The notes: generated by a model from the sequence alone, not told the origin. DNA of 64,000 nucleotides from Burkholderiaceae bacterium (GCA_023150375.1 JAKLLA010000017.1:62001-126000); one strand, 5' to 3'. Positions 7,876 through 17,700 are shown, numbered from the stretch's first letter. Program-made: numbers and translations.

Positions 7876-10287
7876 TCAGGTGAAGTACGCAGCCGGGTCA
7901 CCGGGCGCGCCGCCCAGCAGGGCGCCCAGCACCGGGTCGTAGAACACGTCGCTGTCGGTCTGCACGTACAGGCCGGGCAGCAGTTCGCGCACGTCTCCGC
8001 TGTCGAGCAGGCGCTTCAGGTCCTGCTGGTAGATCGTCACGCCGTAGCGCTGCAGCCGGCGCATCAGCCAGCGCGAGGGGCCGTCGCGTTCCAGCATTCC
8101 GAGCAGCGCATCGACGTCCTCCCGGCAGCGCGGGCTGTGCCAGCGCACGAAGACGGTGGCGGCGTCCTGGTTGTCGATGAGGCGGAACCTGTCGGCGGCG
8201 CTGCGGAAGTTCAGGGCCAGCGTGCCAGCGCGGCGGTCGATTTCCAGCCTGAGCAGTTCCGTGATGCCGTGTCGGTCCAGTTCGGCACCGCCGTAAAGCC
8301 GGGCGAAGTAGCGCGATACCCGCTCCAGCGCGAGCGGATCGTCGTCACCGGAAGCATCCAGCCCGTCCCATACCAGCGTGCAGGCCTGGGCTGCCTGGCG
8401 CAGCAGGCCGGACGGTGGTGCCTTGGGCGGAACAAAGACGTGGACCTCGCCGCGCTCCAACCTGCCTTCGCGGTTGCAGCGCCCGGCCGCCTGGGCGATG
8501 GAGTCCAGGCCGGCCAGCGCCCGGTAGACCACCGGGAAGTCCAGGTCCACGCCGGCTTCCACGAGCTGGGTCGAGACCACCCGCACCGGCGCGGCCGGCT
8601 CGCCGCGGGACAGAGCCTCGCGGCGGGCGGCCAGGGCGGCCTTGATGTCGGCGATGACCTCGCTGCGGTGCTGCGGGCACATCAGTGCCGACAGGTGCCA
8701 CAGGCCTCCGCGTCCGGTGGGCAGCTCGCGGGCGAGACGCTCGTACAGCTCGCGGGCGTCGGCGCGGCGGCCGACGATCGCCAGCACCGCGTCGTGGTCG
8801 GCCAGCGCCTGGGCGGTGACCTCCCAGGGCTGGGGCTGCGTCAGGCTGGCCGGCAGGTGCACCCGCACGCGCTGCAGGGCGTCGTACAGCGCCGGCTCGT
8901 CGTCGATGATCGCGGTGACCTCACCGGGTGCGTAGCCGCGCAGGCCGCGTCCGCCGAAGTGGCGCTGCTCGGTCAGCGTCGGCTGCGTGGCGGTGCAGAG
9001 CACGACGGTGGCGCCGTGGTCGCGCACCAGCAGGCGCAGCACGTCCACCACCGGCTGCAGGAAGTCCACCGGCAGCAGCTGGGCCTCGTCGATCACGATC
9101 ACGCTGCCGCGCAGGGCGTGCAGCTTGCGGCAGCGCGAGGTCTTGCGGGCGAACAGGCTCTCGAAGAGCTGCACGCTGGTGGTCACCACGACGGGCGCAT
9201 CCCAGTTCTCGCAGGCCAGGCGGGAACGGGCGGTCTCCGTTGCCTCACCCGGTTCGGCGGCGTTGCTGTGGTGCTCCAGCACGACTCGCTCGGCGACGTC
9301 CGGGCCCAGCGGCGCGAAGACCTCGCGATAGACCTCGGCAGTCTGCTCGATGATGCTGGTGTAGGGGATCACCATCACCACCCGGCGCAGGCCGTGCTGC
9401 TGCGCGTGGGTGAGCGCAAACGCCAGGCTGGCCAGCGTCTTGCCGCCGCCGGTGGGCACGGTCAGGGTGTAGGTGCCGGGGGCGTCCGTCGCCTTGGCTC
9501 GGCAGGCGGCCAGCACCTCGGCGCGGCGGCGGTTGACGGGGCTCGCGGCCAGCCCGGCGGCCTCGACCGCGGCGGTCTTGTGCGCCATGTAGGCGTCGAA
9601 GGCGGCGAGCAGCTCGGTCATCGACGGCGCCGCAGCCTCGCGCCGCGCTGCGGCGCGCGGGTTCATGAAGGCCTCGGTGTCCAGGAAGTCCGCGTCCACC
9701 AGGGCCGAGAAGAGCATGCGCACCCACAGGGCGAGGCGGCCGGGGATTTCTTCGCGACCTGTTCGCAGGTCGATGGGCAGGCTGGTCGGTTCGGGCACGC
9801 TGCGGCTTGGAGCCAGCACGTCTGCGGGAGGGTTGGCGTCCAGCGCTTCAGAGAACTCGCGCAGTGTTTCGGGTCGGATCAGTCGCTCTGCCAGACCGTC
9901 GTGCCAGTCGTCCAGGCCGGCATGGTGGCCCGCGATGACGTACTGCAGCAGCCGCGCGCTCAACAGTCCGGCGCCGCCGTGGATCTTGCGCAGCCACTGC
10001 TCGGCGTGCAGCGCCCCCGCGGCCGAGTGGCTCTTGTCGCTGCCCTGCGGCAGCCTGCCTTCGATGTGCGCCTCGGCCACCTGCTGGATGTAGCGCTGAA
10101 AGCCGGCACGGTACTTGCCCAGGTCGTGCCACAGGCCGGCCAGTTCGGCCAGGGCGGCCAGCGCCGGATCCGGGTGGCCGGCCTGCACGGCCGAGGCTGC
10201 CAGCCGGGCGACGCACCGAAGGTGCTCGGCCAGTCCATGGGGTGCGCCGCCGTCCGGCGCGCTGTGGGCAATGGGCGTGTTCTGCAC
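7876..10287 (-). CDS. cas3: CRISPR-associated helicase/nuclease Cas3
   Basis: An 803-residue HD-helicase fusion that degrades DNA bound by Cascade. The HD domain (about 1-230) shows IAHS, LWHDLGKY (His54-Asp55), SHSAAGALHAEQ and GHHAGLDDW. The helicase has TVPTGGGKTLAS (Walker A, about 276-287), VIDEAQ (motif II) and QAAGRCNREGR (motif VI). I chose the GTG at 10287 because GGGAGG sits 7 nt upstream; an ATG at 10317 would add 10 residues but has no ribosome binding site. It is the first gene of the cas operon and ends 22 bp before cas5. Confidence 0.97.
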   Translation of the reverse strand: MQNTPIAHSAPDGGAPHGLAEHLRCVARLAASAVQAGHPDPALAALAELAGLWHDLGKYRAGFQRYIQQVAEAHIEGRLPQGSDKSHSAAGALHAEQWLRKIHGGAGLLSARLLQYVIAGHHAGLDDWHDGLAERLIRPETLREFSEALDANPPADVLAPSRSVPEPTSLPIDLRTGREEIPGRLALWVRMLFSALVDADFLDTEAFMNPRAAARREAAAPSMTELLAAFDAYMAHKTAAVEAAGLAASPVNRRRAEVLAACRAKATDAPGTYTLTVPTGGGKTLASLAFALTHAQQHGLRRVVMVIPYTSIIEQTAEVYREVFAPLGPDVAERVVLEHHSNAAEPGEATETARSRLACENWDAPVVVTTSVQLFESLFARKTSRCRKLHALRGSVIVIDEAQLLPVDFLQPVVDVLRLLVRDHGATVVLCTATQPTLTEQRHFGGRGLRGYAPGEVTAIIDDEPALYDALQRVRVHLPASLTQPQPWEVTAQALADHDAVLAIVGRRADARELYERLARELPTGRGGLWHLSALMCPQHRSEVIADIKAALAARREALSRGEPAAPVRVVSTQLVEAGVDLDFPVVYRALAGLDSIAQAAGRCNREGRLERGEVHVFVPPKAPPSGLLRQAAQACTLVWDGLDASGDDDPLALERVSRYFARLYGGAELDRHGITELLRLEIDRRAGTLALNFRSAADRFRLIDNQDAATVFVRWHSPRCREDVDALLGMLERDGPSRWLMRRLQRYGVTIYQQDLKRLLDSGDVRELLPGLYVQTDSDVFYDPVLGALLGGAPGDPAAYFT

Positions 10288-10342
10288 TCTGAAGCCTCCC
10301 TGAAGCGAATTTTTCACTCAGGAAGGCACGATACAGGTGCAA

Positions 10343-10361
10343 AGGCTCACCAGATGAGCCT
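10343..10361. promoter_or_regulatory. Inverted repeat upstream of cas3
   Basis: AGGCTCA and TGAGCCT flank CCAGA as a perfect 7-bp dyad between the DUF1501 stop and cas3. It could be a weak terminator for the gene to the right or a protein-binding site in the cas3 promoter. There is no long T run after it, which argues against a strong intrinsic terminator. Confidence 0.4.
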
Positions 10362-10377
10362 GTCGAGTTCCCCTTCA

Positions 10378-10393
10378 TGTGACATTCGTCACA
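10378..10393. promoter_or_regulatory. Perfect CRP-type palindrome upstream of the cas operon
   Basis: The sequence is TGTGACATTCGTCACA, an exact match to the cAMP-CRP consensus TGTGA-N6-TCACA. Its centre is about 98 bp upstream of the cas3 GTG. With the TATCGT-like -10 at 10328-10333 (minus strand) the centre would fall near -64, a usual class I activator position. The motif is seen directly; the regulator and its effect are inference. Confidence 0.6.
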
Positions 10394-10444
10394 GGCGGCG
10401 GTGCGGCGTGCCGCCGACGGCCGGTCGGCCGCCCGGCGGGTGCC

Positions 10445-11827
10445 TTACAGGAAGCCGAGGTCCGTCTGCGAGAACTGCCCCAGGTTGGGCAGCACGGTGG
10501 TCAGCTCCGACGGGGTCAGTCCCATCCAGCGGCCCAGGGTGGCGGCGTACTGGGTCACCGAGGTGGTGGGCAGCAGGCGGCCGGAGCCGACGTCGGTGTC
10601 GGTGCCCAGGGCGGTGAGGGGGAAGCGGCCGTAGAGGTCGCCGCCGCGCACCGCGCCGCCGGCGATGAAGTGGTGCGAGCCCCAGCCGTGGTCGCTGCCG
10701 TCGCCGTTGCTGCTCAGGGTGCGGCCGAAGTCGCTGGCGCTGAAGAGGGTGACGTTGCCGAGCATGCCCGCGGCGTCGAGCGCGCGCAGGAACCAGTCGC
10801 TGGCGTTGGCCACCCGCGACATCAGCACGGGCTGGTCGCGCATCTGGTTGTTGTGGCTGTCGAAGCCGCCGAGGCTGACCATGAAGACCTGCCGCTTCAT
10901 GCCCATGCGCGGGCCGGCGGCGATCATCTGCGCGACGACGCGCAGCTGCCTGGCCAGGGCGTCCTCGGCCAGGGCGGTGCTCAGGGCCGGGATGCCGGCG
11001 CCGTCGATGGCGCTGCGCAGCGTGGCGGTGGTGTCCAGCGAGCGCTGCACGATGCGTGCGTACTCCGCCTGGAAGTCGTTGCTGCCGCTGCTGCCCAGCA
11101 CGCGCCGCAGCACCGGCGCGACGCTCGAGGACCCCAGCACCCAGGTTTTGGACAGGGCGTCCACGCCGATCGGTCCGTTGGCGCCGGCCTGGTACTGGGT
11201 GACGCTGCGGCCGGTCAGGAAGACCGCGTTGCCGTTGGCCGAGACTGCGGTGAAGACCGGCTGGGCGTTGGCCGAGCGCAGCAGGTCGCCCATGCGGCCG
11301 CCCCATCCGGAGAGGGCGCCTTCGGGTGCCAGGGACTGCCAGGTGGACTGCTGGTCGTTGTGCGAGAACAGCTTGGCGGGTACTGCGGCACCGCCGTTGC
11401 GGTACTCGGCCTTGGTGAGCGGGCGCACCAGCGGGCCGACATTGGCCAGCAGCGCGGCGCGGCCCGATTCGTACCAGCTGCGCAGCGCAGCCAGTTCCTG
11501 CGGCATGCCGAAACTGCGGCCGCTGTCCTGCCTGGGGGTGCGGATGGGCTGCAGCCGGGCGCTGGGCCAGGCCAGTTCGGCGCGCACGCGGGCGTACTCG
11601 GCATAGCCGGCGGCGTCGGTGGGCACGATCCAGTTGTGGCTGTCGCTGCCGCCCAGCATGAACAGGCAGACCAGCGCGCGGTAGCCGCCGGTGTCGGCCG
11701 CTTCGGCCCGGTCGGCGGCGAGCGCACCCAGCCCGGCCAGGCTGAGGGCCAGCGGGGCCCGGGCACCCGGCAGCGTGGCAGCCAGGCTGGCCGCGGTGCG
11801 GAGGAGATGGCGTCGCGAGGCGTTCAT
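10445..11827 (-). CDS. DUF1501 family secreted protein
   Basis: A 460-residue DUF1501 protein, a family related in fold to sulfatases/alkaline phosphatases and of unknown function. The N-terminus SRRHLLRTAASLAATLPG looks like a twin-arginine export signal. GYRALVCLFMLGGSDSHNWIVP, LLANVGPL, QVFMVSLGGFDSHNNQ and TLFSASDFGRTLSSNGDGSD are the usual conserved blocks. It starts 4 bp after the DUF1800 stop; this pair is very often together in Proteobacteria and is presumably one export-dependent unit. Confidence 0.93.
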   Translation of the reverse strand: MNASRRHLLRTAASLAATLPGARAPLALSLAGLGALAADRAEAADTGGYRALVCLFMLGGSDSHNWIVPTDAAGYAEYARVRAELAWPSARLQPIRTPRQDSGRSFGMPQELAALRSWYESGRAALLANVGPLVRPLTKAEYRNGGAAVPAKLFSHNDQQSTWQSLAPEGALSGWGGRMGDLLRSANAQPVFTAVSANGNAVFLTGRSVTQYQAGANGPIGVDALSKTWVLGSSSVAPVLRRVLGSSGSNDFQAEYARIVQRSLDTTATLRSAIDGAGIPALSTALAEDALARQLRVVAQMIAAGPRMGMKRQVFMVSLGGFDSHNNQMRDQPVLMSRVANASDWFLRALDAAGMLGNVTLFSASDFGRTLSSNGDGSDHGWGSHHFIAGGAVRGGDLYGRFPLTALGTDTDVGSGRLLPTTSVTQYAATLGRWMGLTPSELTTVLPNLGQFSQTDLGFL

Positions 11828-11831
11828 GGCG

Positions 11832-14048
11832 TCAGCGTTGGACCAGGTATTCGGGGGAGGCCATGGCGATGAAGACGGCCATGCGGGCGCGGTTGAGCTG
11901 GCTTTCCGGGCTGTTGCCGCCCACGCTGCTCATCGCCTCGACGATCAGGCCGCGCAGCTCGGGGGACATGGTGGAGCCGAACAGCAGGTGGTCGATGTCG
12001 TCGAGCAGGCCGGCCACGTCGCCGGCCATCAGGCGCTGGGTCAGTGCGCTGTAGTCGGCCGCGACCTCGCGGGTGCCGTTGGACCAGCCCAGCCCGCCGC
12101 TGCCCATGGCCTCGGCCGCGTTGACCCAGCCGGCGGCGCTGATCTCGTCGGCGATCTGGAACTCCGGCGCGGTGGCGCCGCGTGCGGCAAAGCTGGAGTT
12201 GGGTGGGATGTAGCCGGGGCGGAAGTCGCCGAACACCGACGGGGCGTGGAACACGCGCTGTCCGGACGTGCTGGTCTGCCAGGTGAAGTTGTACTCGCCG
12301 CTGACCGAGCGGGCGTCGAAGGCGCGGCGCCACTGGGCGATGCGCAGGGTGGGTTCGCGCAGCTTGCCGAAGCCGGGGCCGGGCTCGCCGCGGGCCTCCG
12401 GGTCGAGCAGGATGGCGCGTACCACGGCGCCCAGGTCGCCGCGCACGCCGCGGCCGTTGTCGGCGAACACCGCGGCGATGCGCGCGACATAGGCCGGGCT
12501 GGGCTGGCTGGTCACCAGCTTCTGGATCAGCTGGCGGCCGATGAAGGGGCCGACGTTGGGGTGCCGGAACAGGGTGTCCAGCGCGCTGCGCAGGTCGTCG
12601 GCCGCGCTGGCACCGGCCGGCAGGGTGACGGCCCAGGGCTTGCCGGCGAAGAGCACTTTCTCGGCGGTGGAGTGCTGGCCGGGGTAGGCCTTCATCGGCT
12701 GCAGGTCGACTCGGGTGTCGGTGGCCGGCGCGTAGCTCGGGTTGGAGCGGAAGGTCTTGTCGGTCAGGGCCGAGTCGGGGAAGCCCCAGGCGTAGCCGGT
12801 GAAGACCTTGGCCATCGCCATCACGTCGGCGTTGCCGTAGGTCTCGATGGGGCGGCCGTCGGCGCCGAGCTTCTGGCTGCCGTCGGGGTTCAGCTCGTAC
12901 AGGCCGATGGTGAACAGCTGCATGATCTCCCGCGCGAAGTTCTCGTCGGGCATGCGGCCCTTGGCGAGGTCTTCCTTCTGGTTGCGCAGGTGCGAGAGGT
13001 ACAGGCCCATCGCCGGGCTGAGCGCCATGTGCTCGAGCAGCTCGCGGAAGTTGCCGAAGGCGTGGCGGTTGATCAGGTCGAGGTAGCGGGCATAGGCGCG
13101 GCTGTGGTTCCACAGGCTGCCGTCGGCCTGCGAGACCATGAAGATCTGGTGCAGCGCGTAGGCGACCCGGCGGCGCAGCGGGTCGGGGGCGTCGAAGGAG
13201 ACGCGCCAGAAGGCCCGCGAGACCTCGTAGGGGCTGTACTGCCGCCCGCCCGGACGGTAGTCGGCGCCCAGGTCGTAGCGCGCCTGCACTGCGTTCACGA
13301 AGCTGTCGGTGACCGGCAGGGCCATCTGCTCGTCGATCCAGGCGGCGTAGGTCTTGGCGGTGAGGGCCTCGATGGTCGCCGGCGTGGGGCCGAAGGTGGT
13401 CTGCAGCAGGAAGCGCGAGGCGTCCTGGCGGCGCAGCCGCAGCGCGTCGGAGACCCCCGGCGTGGCCGGCCAGATCGTGCGCAGGGCGCCACTGCCGTAC
13501 ATCTCGCTGCGCCCGGCGATCAGGTTCAGGCCGTCGAAGGCCTTCGCGCCGACGCCCTGGTCGATCATCGCGATCGGCGTGGTCGGCAGCAGCACGGTGC
13601 TGCCGGCGCCGAGCAGGGCGACGAAGAGGTTGCGGTCTTCGCTGCCGATCTTGGCATCGTTGGTGTAGACCACCTCGACCTTGGAGCCCGGTTGCAGCGT
13701 CGGCGCGGTGAAGCGGTAGTCGGCCCAGTCGGCGAGGTTGCGCACCTCGACCGTGCCGATCAGGGTGTCGTCCACGCGCACCTGCATGATGGGGCCGACG
13801 TCGGCGGCCAGGCTCGCGCGGGCGCGCACGGTCAGCACCGGCACGACGGGGGCTGCCACCGCCTGGGCCCGCATGCTGCCGCTGCGGCGGTAGGCGGCGG
13901 TTTCGGCCAGCGCCTCGGCGGAGGGGTCGGAGGACGTCGCCACGGCCGTGCCGTCGGGCTCGTCCGAGCCGCCGCCGCAGCCGGTCAGGAGGGTGGCCAG
14001 GGCGGCCGTCGCGAGGGCGTTCCAGCACCAGGAGGGATGTCGTGCCAT
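11832..14048 (-). CDS. DUF1800 family lipoprotein
   Basis: A 738-residue DUF1800 protein. From the ATG at 14048 it starts with a lipoprotein signal ending LLTGC (Cys24), which is why I prefer this start over the longer open frame. Family blocks include LQTTFGPTPATIEALTAKTY, YALHQIFMVSQ, FRELLEHMALSPAMGLYL, DENFAREIMQLFTIGLYELNPDG, VFTGYAWG and GRQLIQKLVTS. Function is unknown; the constant pairing with DUF1501 suggests a joint cell-surface role. The N-terminal 170 residues before the DUF are probably a separate beta-rich domain. Confidence 0.92.
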   Translation of the reverse strand: MARHPSWCWNALATAALATLLTGCGGGSDEPDGTAVATSSDPSAEALAETAAYRRSGSMRAQAVAAPVVPVLTVRARASLAADVGPIMQVRVDDTLIGTVEVRNLADWADYRFTAPTLQPGSKVEVVYTNDAKIGSEDRNLFVALLGAGSTVLLPTTPIAMIDQGVGAKAFDGLNLIAGRSEMYGSGALRTIWPATPGVSDALRLRRQDASRFLLQTTFGPTPATIEALTAKTYAAWIDEQMALPVTDSFVNAVQARYDLGADYRPGGRQYSPYEVSRAFWRVSFDAPDPLRRRVAYALHQIFMVSQADGSLWNHSRAYARYLDLINRHAFGNFRELLEHMALSPAMGLYLSHLRNQKEDLAKGRMPDENFAREIMQLFTIGLYELNPDGSQKLGADGRPIETYGNADVMAMAKVFTGYAWGFPDSALTDKTFRSNPSYAPATDTRVDLQPMKAYPGQHSTAEKVLFAGKPWAVTLPAGASAADDLRSALDTLFRHPNVGPFIGRQLIQKLVTSQPSPAYVARIAAVFADNGRGVRGDLGAVVRAILLDPEARGEPGPGFGKLREPTLRIAQWRRAFDARSVSGEYNFTWQTSTSGQRVFHAPSVFGDFRPGYIPPNSSFAARGATAPEFQIADEISAAGWVNAAEAMGSGGLGWSNGTREVAADYSALTQRLMAGDVAGLLDDIDHLLFGSTMSPELRGLIVEAMSSVGGNSPESQLNRARMAVFIAMASPEYLVQR

Positions 14049-14103
14049 GGGGAGACCTGTCGCGGCGCAGGCGGCCCTGCACCTCTGGGGGAAGACGAAA
14101 ATG

Positions 14104-14126
14104 AAAAAATCGCTCGGCCCGATTTT
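14104..14126 (-). terminator. A/T-rich hairpin with T tract in the 5' leader of the DUF1800 gene
   Basis: On the minus strand AAAATCG, a 7-nt loop and CGATTTT form a perfect 7-bp stem running into six T residues. It lies 56 bp upstream of the DUF1800 start and about 360 bp after fabI. It may stop read-through from fabI or act as an attenuator of DUF1800-DUF1501. A 5'-leader location is unusual for a plain terminator. Confidence 0.5.
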
Positions 14127-14487
14127 CTCCGGTCGCGGCGGGGGGCGGCCGCGGTGTTCAGGTGCTGGCTTGTGCGATTCTTCACGCGGGCGCCGCGCTG
14201 CACCGTTTGCCGGTGTCGTGTGGGACGACGCTTCAGCGTGACCCCGGCGCGGCCCGGCCCGCACGGGGGCGGCGGGCCCGGGCTCGGGCGTCAGCGGGGG
14301 CTGCGCCCGGGTGTGGTGGCTGTCCCGAGCCTGAGGGTCGGCGCCAGTTCGGGGGTGTGGGGTCGAGGCGCAGGCTGCGCTCGATGCTGCCGATGTGCGG
14401 GTCGATCGGACCCGCCGCGACAGGAACAGCAGCTGTCACGGCTCCTGGGGATGCGCCGGCCGCTTCGTGCCGCCGGCCCCCGGCCGC
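14127..14487. other. Intergenic stretch between fabI and the DUF1800 leader
   Basis: About 360 bp with no gene I can support; the open frames crossing it have no ribosome binding site and no recognisable protein. It presumably holds the 3' end of the fabI transcript and the promoter of the DUF1800-DUF1501 operon. GC-rich partial dyads near 14440-14480 (GCCGGC repeated) could help end fabI transcription, but there is no T run. Confidence 0.5.
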
Positions 14488-15258
14488 TCAGCCGGCCATC
14501 TGGTTGAAGCCGCCGTCGACGTAGGTGATCTCGGCGCTGACGCCCGAGGCCAGGTCCGACAGCAGGAAGGCGGCGACGTTGCCGACCTCCTCGATGGTCA
14601 CCGGCCGGCCGATCGGCGTGACCTCGGAGAAGTGGCCGATCAGGCGGCCGAAGTCCTTGATGCCCGAGGCGGCCAGGGTCTTGATCGGCCCGGCGGAGAT
14701 GCCGTTGACGCGGATCTGCTTCGGGCCGAGGTTCTTGGCCAGGTAGCGCACGCTGGCCTCCAGCGAGGCCTTGGCCAGGCCCATGGTGTTGTAGTTGGGC
14801 ACGTACTGCACGGCGCCCAGGTAGCTCATCGTCAGCAGCGAGGCGCCCGGACGCAGGCGCGGCAGCGCCGCCTTGGCCATGGCCGGGAAGCTGTAGGCCG
14901 AGATGTCGTGCGCGATGCGGAAGCCCTCGCGCGACAGGCCGTCGAGGAACTCGCCGCCGATGGCCTCGCGCGGGGCGAAGGCGATGGCGTGCACGAAGCC
15001 GTCGAACTCGGGCCAGTGCTCGCCCAGCTGATCGAACAGGCCGGTGATCTGCGCGTCGTCGGCGACGTCGCAGTCGAACACCAGCTTGGAGTCGAATTCG
15101 GCGGCGTACTCGGTGATGCGGTCCTTGAAACGCTCGCCCACGTAGCTGAACGCCAGCTCGGCGCCTTCACGGTGGCAGCACTTGGCGATGCCGTAGGCGA
15201 TGGAGCGGTTGTTGAGGAGGCCCGTGATCAACAGGCGCTTGCCGGCGAGAAATCCCAT
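14488..15258 (-). CDS. fabI: Enoyl-[acyl-carrier-protein] reductase (NADH) FabI
   Basis: A 256-residue short-chain dehydrogenase that reduces trans-2-enoyl-ACP in the last step of each fatty-acid elongation cycle. The FabI-type glycine motif is [13 protein letters not shown], and the active site is Tyr-x6-Lys in [10 protein letters not shown], with the second Tyr in [26 protein letters not shown] and YVDGGFNQM are family blocks. The start at 15258 ([13 protein letters not shown]) is that of other FabI proteins. It is separated from marC by 133 bp on the same strand. Confidence 0.97.
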   Translation of the reverse strand: MGFLAGKRLLITGLLNNRSIAYGIAKCCHREGAELAFSYVGERFKDRITEYAAEFDSKLVFDCDVADDAQITGLFDQLGEHWPEFDGFVHAIAFAPREAIGGEFLDGLSREGFRIAHDISAYSFPAMAKAALPRLRPGASLLTMSYLGAVQYVPNYNTMGLAKASLEASVRYLAKNLGPKQIRVNGISAGPIKTLAASGIKDFGRLIGHFSEVTPIGRPVTIEEVGNVAAFLLSDLASGVSAEITYVDGGFNQMAG

Positions 15259-15391
15259 GAGGTCTCCGTGCGGGGAACGGGTCGAGAAAGGCGGGATTTT
15301 GGCACGGGCCGTGCTCGGGGCCTGCGGACGCGACCTCCGAGGTGCCCCGGGGGGCCCGATCGGGGGGAGCGGCACCGTGCGGCGCGCGGCC

Positions 15392-15988
15392 TCAGTCGCC
15401 GAAGAAGTAGCGCTTCAGCCCGGCCAGGATCATCTCGATGGCCACCGCGGTGAGCACCAGCCCCATGAGCTTCTCGATGGCCGAGACCATCGAGGCGCCC
15501 AGCCAGCGGCGCAGCCGGTCGGCCGCCAGCAGCACCACGCCGCAGACCGCCAGCGCGGCACTGACCGCACCCACCCACTCGAGCATGCGCTCGGGCTGGC
15601 GCGAGGCCAGCAGCAGCACCGTGGCCATCGCCGAGGGCCCGGCCAGCAGCGGCACCGCGAGCGGGAAGACGAAGGGCTCGCGCGTGCCGTCGCTGGGATA
15701 CATCGCGTCGCCGCCGACGAAGATCATCTTCATCGCGATGATCAGCAGGATCACCCCGCCGGCCACCTCCAGCGAGCGCTCGCTCAACCGCATGACCTGC
15801 AGGAAGCCCTGCCCGGCGACCATGAAGAGCATCAGCACCGCGAAGGCGATGGCCAGCTCGCGCAGCGCCACGCGGGTGCGGCGCTTCGGGTCGACGCCGC
15901 CGAGCACGGAGATGAAGATGGGCAGGCTGCCGAAGGGGTCGAGCACGAGCAGCAGCAGCACGAAGGCGGAGAGGAAGCTGTGGTCCAT
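15392..15988 (-). CDS. MarC family integral membrane protein
   Basis: A 198-residue membrane protein with about six hydrophobic segments. [20 protein letters not shown] near the N-terminus and [20 protein letters not shown] in the middle are the two repeated signatures of the MarC/UPF0056 family. Function is unknown; despite the name it is not a shown antibiotic-resistance factor. The start at 15988 ([10 protein letters not shown]) places the first membrane segment immediately after the N-terminus. No obvious functional link to its neighbours. Confidence 0.93.
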   Translation of the reverse strand: MDHSFLSAFVLLLLVLDPFGSLPIFISVLGGVDPKRRTRVALRELAIAFAVLMLFMVAGQGFLQVMRLSERSLEVAGGVILLIIAMKMIFVGGDAMYPSDGTREPFVFPLAVPLLAGPSAMATVLLLASRQPERMLEWVGAVSAALAVCGVVLLAADRLRRWLGASMVSAIEKLMGLVLTAVAIEMILAGLKRYFFGD

Positions 15989-16165
15989 CGGAGCGGGCGC
16001 ACGCGGCGCGTCGAGGGCAGGTCGCGCATCGTAGACGCTGCGCCTGGGCCTGCGCCGGGCCGTTCGGCCGGGCACTCGCCCGGGCGCGCAGCCGGGCGCC
16101 CACCCGGACGTTCACGCGGTCGGCCCTCCGCGGCTTCGGCCGCAGGTTCAGCCGGATCAGCCGGA

Positions 16166-16405
16166 TCAGCCGCCCGACAGGTAGGCCACCAGGCCGCGCA
16201 GGGTATACAGGCGCGGCACGTCGGCATCCGGGATCGGCCGGCCGCTGCGCTGCGACAGCCCGACCACGAAGTTGAAGAAGTCCATCGAGTCGAGGTCCAG
16301 CGCCTCGCGCAGGTCCTCGTCGTCGCCCACCGTGGCCAGGTCGGCCTCGGGGGCGATGCCGGCCAGCACGTCGGCGGTCAGGGCGCGGATGTCGGCAGGG
16401 GTCAT
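16166..16405 (-). CDS. Acyl carrier protein (phosphopantetheine-binding)
   Basis: A 79-residue free-standing carrier protein. DLDSMDFFNFV holds the Ser (residue 40) that would carry 4'-phosphopantetheine; the rest is the usual four-helix pattern. It is not the primary fatty-acid AcpP, which has a DSLD motif and lies in the fab cluster. The start overlaps the stop of the E2 gene (ATGA), so it is the last gene of the acetate-CoA ligase/2-oxoacid dehydrogenase operon. What acyl group it carries is unknown. Confidence 0.9.
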   Translation of the reverse strand: MTPADIRALTADVLAGIAPEADLATVGDDEDLREALDLDSMDFFNFVVGLSQRSGRPIPDADVPRLYTLRGLVAYLSGG

Positions 16406-17700
16406 CGGGGGGGCTCCTCGTCGGGGCGTGGCGGACGCTGCAGGGCGCGGTCGATCGCGGCGAGCAGCTGCCCGCCCAGGTGGCCGTCGCTGGCACGGTG
16501 GTCGCCGGCCAGCGTCACCGTCAGCAGGCGGCGGGCCTCGAGGCGGCCATCGACCACCCAGGGCCGCCAGGCGATGCGGCCGAAGCCGATCAGCGCCACC
16601 TGCGGCGGGTAGATGACACCCAGCACGCTCTCGGCGCCGCGCTCGCCCAGGCTGCTGACCGTGACGGTCGGATCGGTGAGTTCGGAGCTGCGCAGCCCGC
16701 CGCTGCGGGCGCGCTGCACCAGGTCGCGCAGCGCGGCCATCAGGCCGGGGCGGTCGAGCCGGTCGGCATGGTGGATCGCCGGGGCGACCAGCCCGCCGCC
16801 GCGCAGCCCGATCGCCCAGCCGATGTGCACGCCCGCGCCGGGCTGGAAGCCCTGGGGCGTCCAGAAGCCGTTGAGCTGCGGCACCTCGACCAGCGCGCGG
16901 GCGGTGGCCTCGAGCAGCAGCACCGCGGGCAGCAGGCGCTCGGACGCGGCGCGCGGGGCGTTGTAGGCGTCCAGCGCCTGCTGGGCGGCGGTGAAGTCGA
17001 TCGTGCTCGACAGGTAGTAGTGCGGGATCTCGCGCTTGGAGCGCGCCATTGCCGCGCCGATGGCCTCGCGCATGCGGGCCGGATCGAAGCCGCCGCGAGC
17101 CGCGCGGGAGGCCGCCGGCGCGGCCGGCGCCGTGAGGGCGGCCAGCGGGGAGATCCCTGCGGCGGCCGCCGCCACATCGGCGCGGATGACCGCGCCATCG
17201 GCACCGTGGCCCGCCAGGGTCTCCGGATCCAGGCCGCGCTGCGCCGCCAGTTGCCGCGCGGCCGGGCTGACGGCGCGGCGTGGGCGCGCGGCCGCCTCGG
17301 CGGGCGCCGGGGGCCGCAGGGGGGGCTCGGTGGTCTCGGCGGCAGCGCTGGCGGCGCTGGCGGCGGTGGCGGCGCTGGCCGCGGTGGCCGCGGCCGTTGC
17401 GGCTGCCGCCACGGGGGCCACCGGCGGGGCTGCCGGCGCGGGCGCTGTGGCCGCCCGTTCCACCTCGTCCAGGGCCTGCACCTGCGCCAGCACGGCGCCC
17501 ACCGGCAGCTCGACGTCCAGCGCGGCGAGGCTGTGAATCACGCCGTCGAGGAAACACTCGACGTCGATGGCGCCCTTGTGCGTCTCCACCACGGCGACGA
17601 TGTCGCCGGGGCGGACCCGGTCGCCCGGTCGCACGCGCCATTCGACCAGCTTGCCGGTCTCCATGTCGGCGCCCAGTGCGGGCATCGTGAATTCGGCCAT
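16402..17700 (-). CDS. Dihydrolipoamide acyltransferase (E2) of a 2-oxoacid dehydrogenase complex
   Basis: A 432-residue E2. It has a lipoyl domain (1-80) with the lipoylated Lys42 in ETHKGAID (more often ETDKA), then a long Ala/Thr/Pro linker (about 85-140), an E1/E3-binding domain (about 145-185: [18 protein letters not shown]) and a catalytic acyltransferase core. The core ends with DHRASDG, the HxxxD active site. It moves acyl groups from E1 to CoA. It follows E1 beta by 23 bp and overlaps the ACP gene. No E3 gene is nearby, so a shared cellular E3 would be needed. Confidence 0.93.
   Translation of the reverse strand: MAEFTMPALGADMETGKLVEWRVRPGDRVRPGDIVAVVETHKGAIDVECFLDGVIHSLAALDVELPVGAVLAQVQALDEVERAATAPAPAAPPVAPVAAAATAAATAASAATAASAASAAAETTEPPLRPPAPAEAAARPRRAVSPAARQLAAQRGLDPETLAGHGADGAVIRADVAAAAAGISPLAALTAPAAPAASRAARGGFDPARMREAIGAAMARSKREIPHYYLSSTIDFTAAQQALDAYNAPRAASERLLPAVLLLEATARALVEVPQLNGFWTPQGFQPGAGVHIGWAIGLRGGGLVAPAIHHADRLDRPGLMAALRDLVQRARSGGLRSSELTDPTVTVSSLGERGAESVLGVIYPPQVALIGFGRIAWRPWVVDGRLEARRLLTVTLAGDHRASDGHLGGQLLAAIDRALQRPPRPDEEPPR

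Noticed and set aside
14162-14524. Small genes in the fabI-DUF1800 gap
   Set aside because: Arg/Pro/Ala-rich frames with no ribosome binding site, no start of recognisable type and no domain.
15392-15988. Naming the MarC-family gene as an antibiotic-resistance determinant
   Set aside because: The family name is historical; there is no sequence basis for a resistance role.
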